Below are positions 54,969 through 63,257 of a stretch of 64,000 nucleotides of DNA, piece by piece; the first letter of the stretch is position 1, and each line of letters begins with the position of its first letter. The translations under genes and the position numbers were made by a program. This DNA is from Thermoanaerobaculia bacterium. Its GTDB lineage: Bacteria; Acidobacteriota; Thermoanaerobaculia; Gp7-AA8. The notes under the pieces were generated by a model. The model had not been told where the DNA came from, ran no database searches, and saw only the letters and a list, made by a program, of their open reading frames with translations. The stretch spans positions 1 to 64,000 of the forward strand of contig JADGNZ010000002.1 in the NCBI GenBank assembly GCA_017883205.1, read 5' to 3'.

Positions 54969-57900
54969 GCGTGATCTCGGCGGCGACAGCAACGCGTGCG
55001 ACGCGTGAGCGCCGCCGCAGCGGCTCCAGCGCACGGTGCAGAAGAGGGATCAGAACGAGCGTGCCGAGGGTCGCGGTCGACAGTCCGCCGATGACGACGA
55101 CGGCGATGCTGCGCCGCAGCTCCACGCCCGGGCCTCCGAACATCGCCAGCGGCAGCATGCCGACGATGGCAGTCAGCGTGGTCATGATCACGGGGCGGTA
55201 ACGGTCGGCGGCGGCGCGGCGGATCGCTTCGTCTTCGGGCACGCCCGCCGCGCGCAGGTGCTCCACTCGATCGAGAAGCACGACCGTGTGGTTCACCACC
55301 ACACCACCGAGAAAGACGAGGCCGAGGAGAGACATGATGTTGAGGCTCTGGCCGGTGAGAAAGAGTGCGGCGAGCGCGCCGGCGGCTGCGAACGGCAGCG
55401 CGGCGATGACCGGCAACGGCAGGAGAAACGACTCGTAGAACGCGGCGACGGTCAGGTACAAGAGGAACGCGGCGAGCAGCAGTGCGAGGCGCATTTGCGC
55501 GAAGGCGTCGCGCAGCTCGCGCGCGTGCCCGGAAAGGCGAATCCGTTCCGAGCCTTGAACACGGACTTCGCCGATGGCACGGTCTGCGACATCGACGTCA
55601 TTGCCTTCGAAGAGCAGCCGTCGCGCTGGACGCCGCTCGTCGCGAAAGACATCGGGAGCGCGCGTGGTGAGACGGAGTCCGGCGACGGCGGCCACCGGTA
55701 CGACTGCATTGCCGGCATGAACAGGTGTGACGGCGAGATCCTCGGGCGCCGTCGGAAGGAGTCGAATGGCAGGCTCCGCCGACGGGATGGCGGTCTTCCC
55801 GCTGTCGAGGTTCCCAAGCCCGGCGCGAACATCGTTCTCGATCGCGCGCCGGTTCGTGTTGTTCTGCGCGAGCAGCCGTTCGTCCCAATCGAGCGTCACT
55901 GCGAGGCGGCGATCGGAGCTACGCGTGTCGGCCGCAAGCCGGAATCCGTTGCCGCGCATGGCCTCGACCACGCGCCGGCTGAGCGCTTCCGCTTCCCCGT
56001 CTGTCGACGCCGAGGGGATCAACTCGATGCGATCGGCATCGCCGCCAACCGCCTCGATAAAGGCGCTCGAACGCATGCGCGCAACGGCGCGAACAGTGTC
56101 GAGCTTCGCCAGTTGTGGCCGCAATCGATCAAGTGCGGCGCCCGCGTCGCGCGCTGATGCGAACTGCATGTCGATTGTGGCCGGTTTGTCGGAAGCCGTC
56201 TGCGTGAGCCACATCGACGTCAGCGATTGCCGGTCGATTACAGCGGTTGCAGCGGCCCACGTTTCCGCAAGCCGGGCACGCGCGATCGCAGGATCGAGAT
56301 CGATCGGTGTGCGAATCTCGATGACGACGTCGCGCCCGGCGCCGCGCGCGAAGAGCTCGCGTCGCAGCAGGAACGTGAAGGCGAGACCGGCGACGATGAG
56401 TGCGGCGCCGATTAATAGTGAACGCCCAGGCCGCGCGATGGCGCGGTCGAGCAACGCAACGTACTGCTTCAGTCCCGGATGCCGCGGCAAACTGCGTTGC
56501 TGCTGGCGGCGAGCCAGGACCGGCGTGAGCGTCAGCGAAAGGACGAGCGACGCCGCAACCGACACGACCACCGCGAGCGCCTGCTCGCCGAAGATCGCAC
56601 GCGCCAATCCTTGCAAATACAGCAGCGGCGCGAAGACGATCATCAGCGTGATCGAGCTGACGACGACCGCGAGAATGATCTGGCGCGTTCCCGTCAGCAC
56701 CGGATCGCCGGCGCCGGCCGCGCGCGCGGTCTCGATCGACTCGAGGACGACGATGGAGTTGTCGACGAGCAGGCCGGTGGCCAGGGCGAGGCCCGAAAGT
56801 GAGATGACGTCGAGCGGAATGCCCGCGGCATAGAACGCGGTGAACGAGGCTAGGAGCGCGGCGGGAATGACGACGGCAAGCGCAAGCGTCGGGCTCCAGT
56901 GGCCGATCATCCAGCGCAGGATGAGGGTGCCGAGGAGGACGCCGAAGAGGGCGGCGAGGGCGAGCTCGGAGAGGGCGTGGGAGACTTCGGCGCTGCGATC
57001 GACGACTACGCGCACTTGGACGTCGCGCAGGCGGCTTCCGAGTTCGGTGACGCGGTTTTGGACCTCACGCGCGAGGGAGACGGCGTTGGCGTTTGGGGCG
57101 CGGTAGATTCGGAGGAGGATGGCGTCTTTTGCGGGGGTTTCAGGCCCCTCATCCGGCCTTCGGCCACCTTCTCCCCATCTGAGAAGCGATGGGGAGAAGG
57201 GGCTCGATTGATGGAGTTGCGTAGAGGTCAAAGCAACGCGGAATGTTGTTTCGTCGCTGATCTCTTGCAGATCGACGTCGGCGACTTCGTGCAGCGGAAC
57301 ATTCTTGATCGTGATCTGGCGCAGCTCGTCGATGCTGCGGACGGGCTCGGCGACGACGACTGGGCGGACGGCGGAGCCTTCGCGGACGCGGCCGGCGGTG
57401 AGCGAACGGCCGAGCATTCGCAGGCGCGCCTCGACGTCAGCTGCGGTCATTCCTCGGGCGGCGAGATCGGCGGCGCGCGGCCGCACCGTGGCTCGCAACG
57501 GCGTTGCTCCGACGACGTCGATCCGCCCGGCGCCATCGATCCGCGCCAGCTCGGGCAGCACGACGCGGTCGGCGATGCGGCTTGCCGTCGCTCCAGACCT
57601 GGCGCCGGATGCTCCCGTCACAGCCACTTCGATCACTGGCTGAAGATCCGTCATCGTCTCGACGGAAAGATCGTCGAGCGGAATCGTGGCCGCGCCTTCG
57701 ATGCGCCGGGTGACGTCGATGCGCAGCCGGTCGGGATCGGTCTGCCAGGCGGAGCCGATCGTGATGCGCGCTTCGCCATCGCGCGTGTCACTCTCCAGCG
57801 AGGTCACGCCCGGCACGAGCGCCAGGCGACGCTCGATCGGCGAGGTCACCTCGTGAAGCAACTCATCGCGCGAGCTTGCCGCGGCCTTCGCCACGACGAC

Positions 57901-58041
57901 GAGCGATGGCCTCTCGATCTGCGGCAGCAGCGCCATCGGAAGCTTCAGCAACGCGAATCCGCCGAGCGCCGCGAGTGCGACGGTGGCGACGATGACGGAC
58001 ACGGGCCGCCGCAGAATCAACTCGATCATCCGTCCCGTCAC
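54961..58041 (-). CDS. RND efflux transporter permease (AcrB/HAE-like) with in-frame repeat insertion
   Basis: 1026 residues. An inner-membrane pump of a tripartite efflux system with the typical 1+5+1+5 hydrophobic pattern. Seen: ILRRPVSVIVATVALAALGGFALLKLP (segment), TM4 GLALATGLLVDNSIVVLESIE (keeps one relay Asp), the second half with LMSLLGLVFLGGVVVNHTVVLLDRVEH (segments) and RPVIMTTLTAIVGMLPLA. Residues ~278-299 (SPFSPSLLRWGEGGRRPDEG) are encoded by a REP-like palindrome. It overlaps the adaptor gene by 4 bp. It may form a hetero-oligomer with the following RND-ABC protein. Confidence 0.93.
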   Translation of the reverse strand: MTGRMIELILRRPVSVIVATVALAALGGFALLKLPMALLPQIERPSLVVVAKAAASSRDELLHEVTSPIERRLALVPGVTSLESDTRDGEARITIGSAWQTDPDRLRIDVTRRIEGAATIPLDDLSVETMTDLQPVIEVAVTGASGARSGATASRIADRVVLPELARIDGAGRIDVVGATPLRATVRPRAADLAARGMTAADVEARLRMLGRSLTAGRVREGSAVRPVVVAEPVRSIDELRQITIKNVPLHEVADVDLQEISDETTFRVALTSTQLHQSSPFSPSLLRWGEGGRRPDEGPETPAKDAILLRIYRAPNANAVSLAREVQNRVTELGSRLRDVQVRVVVDRSAEVSHALSELALAALFGVLLGTLILRWMIGHWSPTLALAVVIPAALLASFTAFYAAGIPLDVISLSGLALATGLLVDNSIVVLESIETARAAGAGDPVLTGTRQIILAVVVSSITLMIVFAPLLYLQGLARAIFGEQALAVVVSVAASLVLSLTLTPVLARRQQQRSLPRHPGLKQYVALLDRAIARPGRSLLIGAALIVAGLAFTFLLRRELFARGAGRDVVIEIRTPIDLDPAIARARLAETWAAATAVIDRQSLTSMWLTQTASDKPATIDMQFASARDAGAALDRLRPQLAKLDTVRAVARMRSSAFIEAVGGDADRIELIPSASTDGEAEALSRRVVEAMRGNGFRLAADTRSSDRRLAVTLDWDERLLAQNNTNRRAIENDVRAGLGNLDSGKTAIPSAEPAIRLLPTAPEDLAVTPVHAGNAVVPVAAVAGLRLTTRAPDVFRDERRPARRLLFEGNDVDVADRAIGEVRVQGSERIRLSGHARELRDAFAQMRLALLLAAFLLYLTVAAFYESFLLPLPVIAALPFAAAGALAALFLTGQSLNIMSLLGLVFLGGVVVNHTVVLLDRVEHLRAAGVPEDEAIRRAAADRYRPVIMTTLTAIVGMLPLAMFGGPGVELRRSIAVVVIGGLSTATLGTLVLIPLLHRALEPLRRRSRVARVAVAAEITHA
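57145..57206. repeat. REP-like palindrome inside the RND coding sequence
   Basis: CCCCTCATCCGG, then CCACCTTCTCCCCATC, a TGAGAAGC loop, and GATGGGGAGAAGGGGCTCG. It is nearly the same as the intergenic copy at 35476-35535. The reading frame of the RND gene continues through it and adds about 21 residues. Confidence 0.9.
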
Positions 58042-59111
58042 GGCACAACCTTGTCACTCACCTCGGTGGCAATCGCGTCGTCCGCGAGCGCATCGACGCC
58101 GCTGATGACGACGCGGTCGCCGTCATGCAATCCGGAAAGGATCTCCACGCGGCCATTTGCACGTCCGCCGGCAACGACCGCGACTCGTTTCACGTGAAAG
58201 CGATTGAACGCGCCTTCCGAGTTGGCGGCGATGAAGAGCGCGGGACCGTCCGTACCGGGCACGACGGCGTCTTCGGGCACGGTGAGCACCGAACCGCGCG
58301 CATCGAGTTGCGCGGTGATCTCGACGCCGGTGCCGGGAGGCGGCAGCGAGCCGGTTTGTGTGATCGTGGCGACGACACGCGAGGTGCCGCTTTCGCCGAC
58401 GACCGCCGCGACTTCAGAAATCTGCCCGGTTCCGCTCCACGACGGTGTTCCGCGCACGTTGAACGTCACCGGCAATCCCGGCCGCAGAAGCGCGCGCTCG
58501 GACGCTGCCACGGAGCTCTCCACAAGCGGCGCTCCGGACGTGGCGATCTCCACGAGTGTCGATGCAGGGTCGACCACGGAACCGGCCGGATAGACCTTCG
58601 TCACGACCAGCGTTCCTGCCGCAGGTGCAACGACGCGCAGCGTGGAAAGGCGCGCCGAGGCGGCGTTGAAACGTTCTTTCTCCAGCGTGGCGCGGACGCG
58701 CTTCTCCTCATGCTCCGCCTGCGAGATCACACCGACCTTGTAACTGCGCTGCGCGCGCTCGAAGTCGGCAGCGGCCGCCTCCATTTCCAATCGAGCTTCT
58801 GTTTGCGCCGCATTCACATCGGCATTCACGACCTCGGCAATCAGCTCGCCGCGCGCGACTCGCGCACCAGTCTGCAGTCCGCCGGCGAAACGATGCGGAT
58901 AGCGGATCGTGCCACGCTGCTGTGCCGCCAGCGGAATCGATTGCGCGGCGCGAACGACGCCGAGAAGCGTGAGCGCCGGCGTGAAGCTCGTGCGCTTCGC
59001 GAGCTCGGTCCGCACCGGTGTCGCGGGCGGCATCACCTCCCGCTCGCGATCGCACGAGACGATGGCGAGTAGCAACAATGCAACTGCAAGAATCGGCCGT
59101 CGATCGTTCAC
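58038..59111 (-). CDS. RND efflux adaptor (membrane fusion protein)
   Basis: 357 residues from GTG 59111, which has GGAGG upstream. An N-terminal lipoprotein-type signal (ILAVALLLLAIVSCDRE, lipobox Cys at ~residue 20). Lipoyl half-motifs (LAAQQRGTIRYPHRFAGGLQTGARVARGELIAEV segments; VVAPAAGTLVVTKVYPAGSVVDPASTLVEI segments), a short coiled-coil hairpin (AAQTEARLEMEAAAADFERAQR segment), and beta-barrel and membrane-proximal domains (LTVPEDAVV). It connects an RND pump to an outer-membrane factor; none is encoded here. It overlaps both neighbours by 4 bp. Confidence 0.92.
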   Translation of the reverse strand: MNDRRPILAVALLLLAIVSCDREREVMPPATPVRTELAKRTSFTPALTLLGVVRAAQSIPLAAQQRGTIRYPHRFAGGLQTGARVARGELIAEVVNADVNAAQTEARLEMEAAAADFERAQRSYKVGVISQAEHEEKRVRATLEKERFNAASARLSTLRVVAPAAGTLVVTKVYPAGSVVDPASTLVEIATSGAPLVESSVAASERALLRPGLPVTFNVRGTPSWSGTGQISEVAAVVGESGTSRVVATITQTGSLPPPGTGVEITAQLDARGSVLTVPEDAVVPGTDGPALFIAANSEGAFNRFHVKRVAVVAGGRANGRVEILSGLHDGDRVVISGVDALADDAIATEVSDKVVP

Positions 59112-59803
59112 GTGATGATTGCCTCCGGACGTGCCAGCCGCTGCCGGGCGTAGAGATAGAACGTCGCCGCCGCGGCAAGGAGCACGAGGTTGTCCTGCGA
59201 CCAGCCGATCATGTCGCCGATCGTCATCGGTCCATTCATGGTCGTCGGGGGATGGATTGGATTCGAGAACAGCCACGGCGTGAACGCGAGTGCTGTGGCA
59301 TACGTGGCGAAGATGACCGCTCCGGCAGTTCGAACGCGAACCGCCCAGTTCAGAACAACGGCGCCGATGAAGAGCGAGGCCGACACGATCTGTATGAACG
59401 GACCGGAAAGTGGGAATGGCTCGGATCGCATCAACAGGCGGACGAAAAGCATCGCGATCCAGCCCTGAAGGACGGCAACGGTAATCACGGCAGCGACGCG
59501 GCGCTCGAAGTAAAAGCGTGCGCCGGGCGAGGTCAGCGCGAGATCGAGCGTTCCGGATCTGCGCTCGACGGCCACGGTCTCGGCGAGCATCGGAACGCCG
59601 ATAACGAGGAGCGGCATCAGAAAAAGCGCCTGCCAGAATTCTCTGACACTGCCGCTGCCAGCCAGTCCGATCATCAACCCTCCGAAGAGAAAAAGGGCAT
59701 CGATGCTGATGAACAGCGCGGCGCGGCGCTCGGTCAGCAAGCGAAGCGAGAGCCTCACGCGCACGACCGGTCCGGAGTCCCACCACGTGCGAAGAGGACT
59801 CAC
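59108..59803 (-). CDS. ABC-2 type transport permease, small
   Basis: 231 residues with about six membrane segments (ALFISIDALFLFGGLMIGLAG; FWQALFLMPLLVIGVPML; AAVITVAVLQGWIAMLFV; further downstream). AETVAVERRSGTLDLALTSP is the cytoplasmic ABC-2 loop that contacts the ATPase. Similar permeases belong to gliding/GldF-like or Nos-like exporters. It overlaps the large permease and the adaptor by 4 bp each, so exporter and efflux genes are cotranslated. Confidence 0.85.
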   Translation of the reverse strand: MSPLRTWWDSGPVVRVRLSLRLLTERRAALFISIDALFLFGGLMIGLAGSGSVREFWQALFLMPLLVIGVPMLAETVAVERRSGTLDLALTSPGARFYFERRVAAVITVAVLQGWIAMLFVRLLMRSEPFPLSGPFIQIVSASLFIGAVVLNWAVRVRTAGAVIFATYATALAFTPWLFSNPIHPPTTMNGPMTIGDMIGWSQDNLVLLAAAATFYLYARQRLARPEAIIT

Positions 59804-62484
59804 GATTCACCTCGATATTCGACGTTCTCGATCAGCCCGATCGAAGCCTGGCGATAGCAGACGCGGTCGGGATCGAGTTGCAGCGCGTGCGGCTCGCCGG
59901 CAGCCGAGAACGTGAACGTCGCGCGGGCGCCGTCGCCGACTCGAATGGTCTGCCAGAGCGATCCCTGCGCGGTGCGCAACGCGATCGGGACGAAGGCTTC
60001 ACCGGTGCCAACGTTCTTCACGGAGCCGGTGACTTCCCATCGCTGACCGACGTGGTGAAACGTCACATCGATCAGCGTGAGCTGCGGCAGCGCACGTCCG
60101 ACGAAATAGTCTTCGTAGGTCTGCGTCAGATCGACGCCGCCGGCTTTTCCGATCGCATCGACCAACTCCTTCGCAGTCCCGGCACGTTCGCCGCCGCGAA
60201 GAACGAAGTCGTTGATCCCATCGATGAAGTGACTCGACCCGACGCGGTACTCGAGCATGGCGAGAACCTTGGCCATGCGCGACTCCGGCCGGAAAACCTC
60301 ACTGAGAAGCGGCGCAGTCTCCGCTGTGAATCCGGCGCCGCGCTCGACCGCGGTGGACTTGCGCATGCCGAGGCGGCCGACGGCGACAGAAGTGAAGAAG
60401 CGGGTGAAGAAACCTGCATCCTCTGAGACGACCCGGCGCTTCCCGCGCAACGTTCCGGCGATGATCGAAGCGGCGAAGACATTCGCGTTGATCGGCTTCC
60501 TGGTCGTGAAGAGCATCTCCGGGACGAAGAAGACCGCTCCGCGCGCGCCGATCTGTTCGACCGTCAACCACGGCATCGATTCGTTGTACCACTGCCGGTC
60601 GCCGGGCTCGGTCGGACGCTCGACGAAAACGAGATGGGCCGGCAGCGACAGTTGCGGCCACGCTTCCGAGGCAATTTGGATCGAGGAAGCGAGCGATTGG
60701 GCGTGCGCGTCCGCGAGCGCCTCGTGCGAAGGGATGAAAACGAGTGTCGCCGCCGGGCCGAGCGGCCGCTGGATCAGCGGCCCTCCGAAGATCAGATACG
60801 ACGCGAGAGGTGTCGAACAGCGGCTGACAATCTCATTTGAAGCAGCAACGACACCGCAAGAGTCGACGGCGATTGAATAGAGATGCCGCAACCGAAGAGC
60901 GAGCGCGGTGTTCGTCGTGATCGTCTCCGGGAGAAATCCTTCGCCGTGATCATCCGGCTGCACCGCCCACGGCGAGTAGCGCAACACGGGCGCGATGTCG
61001 GTCGCGCGGAGCCTCATCCGCACCTCAGTCGCCGCGGGCAGGATGCTCGATCGCGAGAGGTCGGTGAGGTAGATCGACTGCTTTGCGTCGCGGTAGCGCG
61101 TCCACTGCGAACGGAAGTTGCCGGGAGACTGCAGCTCGAAGCGAATGTCGCCTGGAGTCCCGGCAAGATCGAACGACATGGTTCGTGCTTGATGCGGCGC
61201 GAGCGGAGGGTCGAGGTCAACGTCCAGCCGCTCCCAAACGCGGCGTATGCGAGCGGCGCCCGACGTGACCGCCAGCTTCTGCACGGCAACATTCGGATTC
61301 AGATCAAACGAGAAATGGCTCTCCGGATGATCCGCGGTGTTGCGAATGATCGTCGCGACGTGACCGTGTAGCGACCCTTCGATGCCGATCTCGGCATCGA
61401 TCGTTACCGCTTCGGCGACGATGCCCGTGCTGGTCGGAACGCCTTGCTCTGTCTCGCCCGTAAAACGCTCCGCAGCCAACGACGCGAATGCTGCTTGCTC
61501 GTGCACGATCGAGGCTGTGAGTAGCCCAGCCAGAATCAATCCGACGATGAGCGCAACGCGATCGGCCGTGCCGCTGCCGCTGTCGGGCGCGTACTCCTCG
61601 CGGATCCGGTTCACGCCGCCGATGAGTGTGCGGAGCGGATGGTTTGCGGCGAGTTTCCACGGCCGCAGATCGCGGCGCGTTCGGCGCAGATAGAAAGTGG
61701 ACAGCGCCAGGAACGCGATCGTCATCGCGCCCGTGATGCCTGCACGCGAGACGAGTGCTCTGCTCCGCGCTCGCAGCGGGAACGCCGCGTCCGACGGCAC
61801 GTCGGGAAACCAAAAGCCTCGGATCGCCCACGTCAGCTCGTCAATGCTGCGCTCCCCGCCCGCAAAGAGATCGCCCGGGCCGGCGAAGTGCAAACGGTGA
61901 ACGTGGAAAAGGAGATCGTTCATCGTGTCGAGACCGATCGTGAAAAACAGCGCCACGAAAATGATCGACAGCACCGCGCGTCCGGTAATCGTTCCGAGTG
62001 ATAGCGCAAGCGCGGAGCTCACAAGCACCGCTGGGAGAACCGACACGAGCCACCCCTCGGCGAACATCGGCAGAAGCGGCAGCATGATTCGCGTGTGAAC
62101 GGCGAGCGCCGCGGAGATGATCGTCGGAAGCAGCGTCACCGGAATGCAGATTGCGACGATCGAGAGCCAACGCCGCAACACGTAACCGGCCGACGAGATC
62201 GGGGCGACGGAGAGAACCGGGAACGATCCCTCGTCACGCTCGCGGCTCAGCGCATCGATCGCCATTCCTGCGGCCAGCAACGCAGTCAAGAGCGGCTGCT
62301 CGGACAGAAGAAACATGTTGAACGCCGCCGGCCCGATCGCTCGCGGCGTTCGTCCGGAAATGAGAAACAAAGCCACGGCCGGAGCCGAGACGAGAACCAC
62401 GTAAACGACGGCGATCACGCGAAAGCGCATCGAGCGCCACTGCGCGAGCATTTCGTGCGCGGCAAAGAGGCGCAGCAATTTCAT
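59800..62484 (-). CDS. ABC-2 permease fused to an M1-aminopeptidase-like domain
   Basis: 894 residues. Residues 1-~290 are an ABC-2 permease (MLAQWRSMRFRVIAVVYVVLVSAPAVALFLI segment; ALSRERDEGSFPVLSVAPISSAGYVLRRWL segment; several membrane helices). After another helix (ALIVGLILAGLLTASIV, ~310-330) comes a large extracytoplasmic region resembling the M1 peptidase fold (DLDPPLAPHQARTMSFDL, then FIPSHEALADAHAQSLASSIQIASEAWP as segments, MLEYRVGSSHFIDGINDF). The zinc motif HExxH is not present, so this is a non-catalytic or degenerate version. Such permease-peptidase fusions are known in Bacteroidetes-type ABC exporters. It overlaps the ATPase gene by 4 bp. Confidence 0.8.
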   Translation of the reverse strand: MKLLRLFAAHEMLAQWRSMRFRVIAVVYVVLVSAPAVALFLISGRTPRAIGPAAFNMFLLSEQPLLTALLAAGMAIDALSRERDEGSFPVLSVAPISSAGYVLRRWLSIVAICIPVTLLPTIISAALAVHTRIMLPLLPMFAEGWLVSVLPAVLVSSALALSLGTITGRAVLSIIFVALFFTIGLDTMNDLLFHVHRLHFAGPGDLFAGGERSIDELTWAIRGFWFPDVPSDAAFPLRARSRALVSRAGITGAMTIAFLALSTFYLRRTRRDLRPWKLAANHPLRTLIGGVNRIREEYAPDSGSGTADRVALIVGLILAGLLTASIVHEQAAFASLAAERFTGETEQGVPTSTGIVAEAVTIDAEIGIEGSLHGHVATIIRNTADHPESHFSFDLNPNVAVQKLAVTSGAARIRRVWERLDVDLDPPLAPHQARTMSFDLAGTPGDIRFELQSPGNFRSQWTRYRDAKQSIYLTDLSRSSILPAATEVRMRLRATDIAPVLRYSPWAVQPDDHGEGFLPETITTNTALALRLRHLYSIAVDSCGVVAASNEIVSRCSTPLASYLIFGGPLIQRPLGPAATLVFIPSHEALADAHAQSLASSIQIASEAWPQLSLPAHLVFVERPTEPGDRQWYNESMPWLTVEQIGARGAVFFVPEMLFTTRKPINANVFAASIIAGTLRGKRRVVSEDAGFFTRFFTSVAVGRLGMRKSTAVERGAGFTAETAPLLSEVFRPESRMAKVLAMLEYRVGSSHFIDGINDFVLRGGERAGTAKELVDAIGKAGGVDLTQTYEDYFVGRALPQLTLIDVTFHHVGQRWEVTGSVKNVGTGEAFVPIALRTAQGSLWQTIRVGDGARATFTFSAAGEPHALQLDPDRVCYRQASIGLIENVEYRGES

Positions 62485-63236
62485 GCGGCCCGGCTTCCAT
62501 GCCGCAGCAGTTCCGCGGCATACGCTTCCTCGAGCGAGGTAGCGTGACCCGAGCGCGACATCAGCGCATCGACGCCACCATCGAATACGAGCACGCCGTT
62601 CGTCAGCACAGCGATGCGATCGCAGGTGGCTTCGATGTCCTCCGAGATGTGCGTCGACAACAGCACCGCCACCTCTTCCGCAACCTCGGCGATGAGATTC
62701 CGGAAATGAATGCGCTCTTCGGGATCGAGTCCGGCGGTCGGCTCATCAATGACCAGCATGCGTGGTGCATGAATCAACGCTTGCGCGATGCCGAGGCGCC
62801 GGCGCATGCCGCCCGAGTACTCGCCGGAGAGCCGGTCGGATACATCGGTCAGATCGACGGCGTCGAGAAGCATGCGCGCGCGGCGGTCGATGTTTCGCCT
62901 GGTCATCGCGATCCCGCGCAGCCGCGCGCAGTGGACGAGATACTCAGCGCCCGTGAGATTGCGAAGAGGCTGGAAGTCCTGCGGGAGGTATCCGATCTGC
63001 CGCCGGATCTCCAATCGCGCGCGCCCGCTCGCTGCATCGATCCCGTCGAAGTGCATTGTCCCCGTGGTCGGCTCGAGAGCGAGCACGAGGATGGACAGCA
63101 GCGTCGTCTTTCCTGCGCCGTTCGGTCCGAGGAGCCCGAACATCCCTTCGCCGAGCGTGAGGTCGACGCCGCGGAGCGCCTCGTGGCCATCCGAGTAGGT
63201 TTTGCGGATGCCGTGGAGTTCGATGAGTGGGGCCAT
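62481..63236 (-). CDS. ABC transporter ATP-binding protein
   Basis: 251 residues. Walker A GLLGPNGAGKTT (~34-45), Q-loop YLPQDFQ, signature EYSGGMRRRLGIAQALI, Walker B MLVIDEPTAGLDP, H-loop STH. It is the first gene of the six-gene minus-strand operon and would energise the two ABC-2 permeases. The sequence is clearly related to the ATPase domain fused to the RND subunit at the far end of the operon. The ATG has GGGGCC-type spacing and no strong site. Confidence 0.95.
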   Translation of the reverse strand: MAPLIELHGIRKTYSDGHEALRGVDLTLGEGMFGLLGPNGAGKTTLLSILVLALEPTTGTMHFDGIDAASGRARLEIRRQIGYLPQDFQPLRNLTGAEYLVHCARLRGIAMTRRNIDRRARMLLDAVDLTDVSDRLSGEYSGGMRRRLGIAQALIHAPRMLVIDEPTAGLDPEERIHFRNLIAEVAEEVAVLLSTHISEDIEATCDRIAVLTNGVLVFDGGVDALMSRSGHATSLEEAYAAELLRHGSRAA

Positions 63237-63257
63237 GGGATCAGCGTCTTTTCTTGG

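Noticed and set aside
58038-59810. Longer 590-codon version of the adaptor
   Set aside because: The first ~230 codons are the shadow frame of the small permease; a GTG with GGAGG and a lipoprotein signal at 59111 mark the real start.
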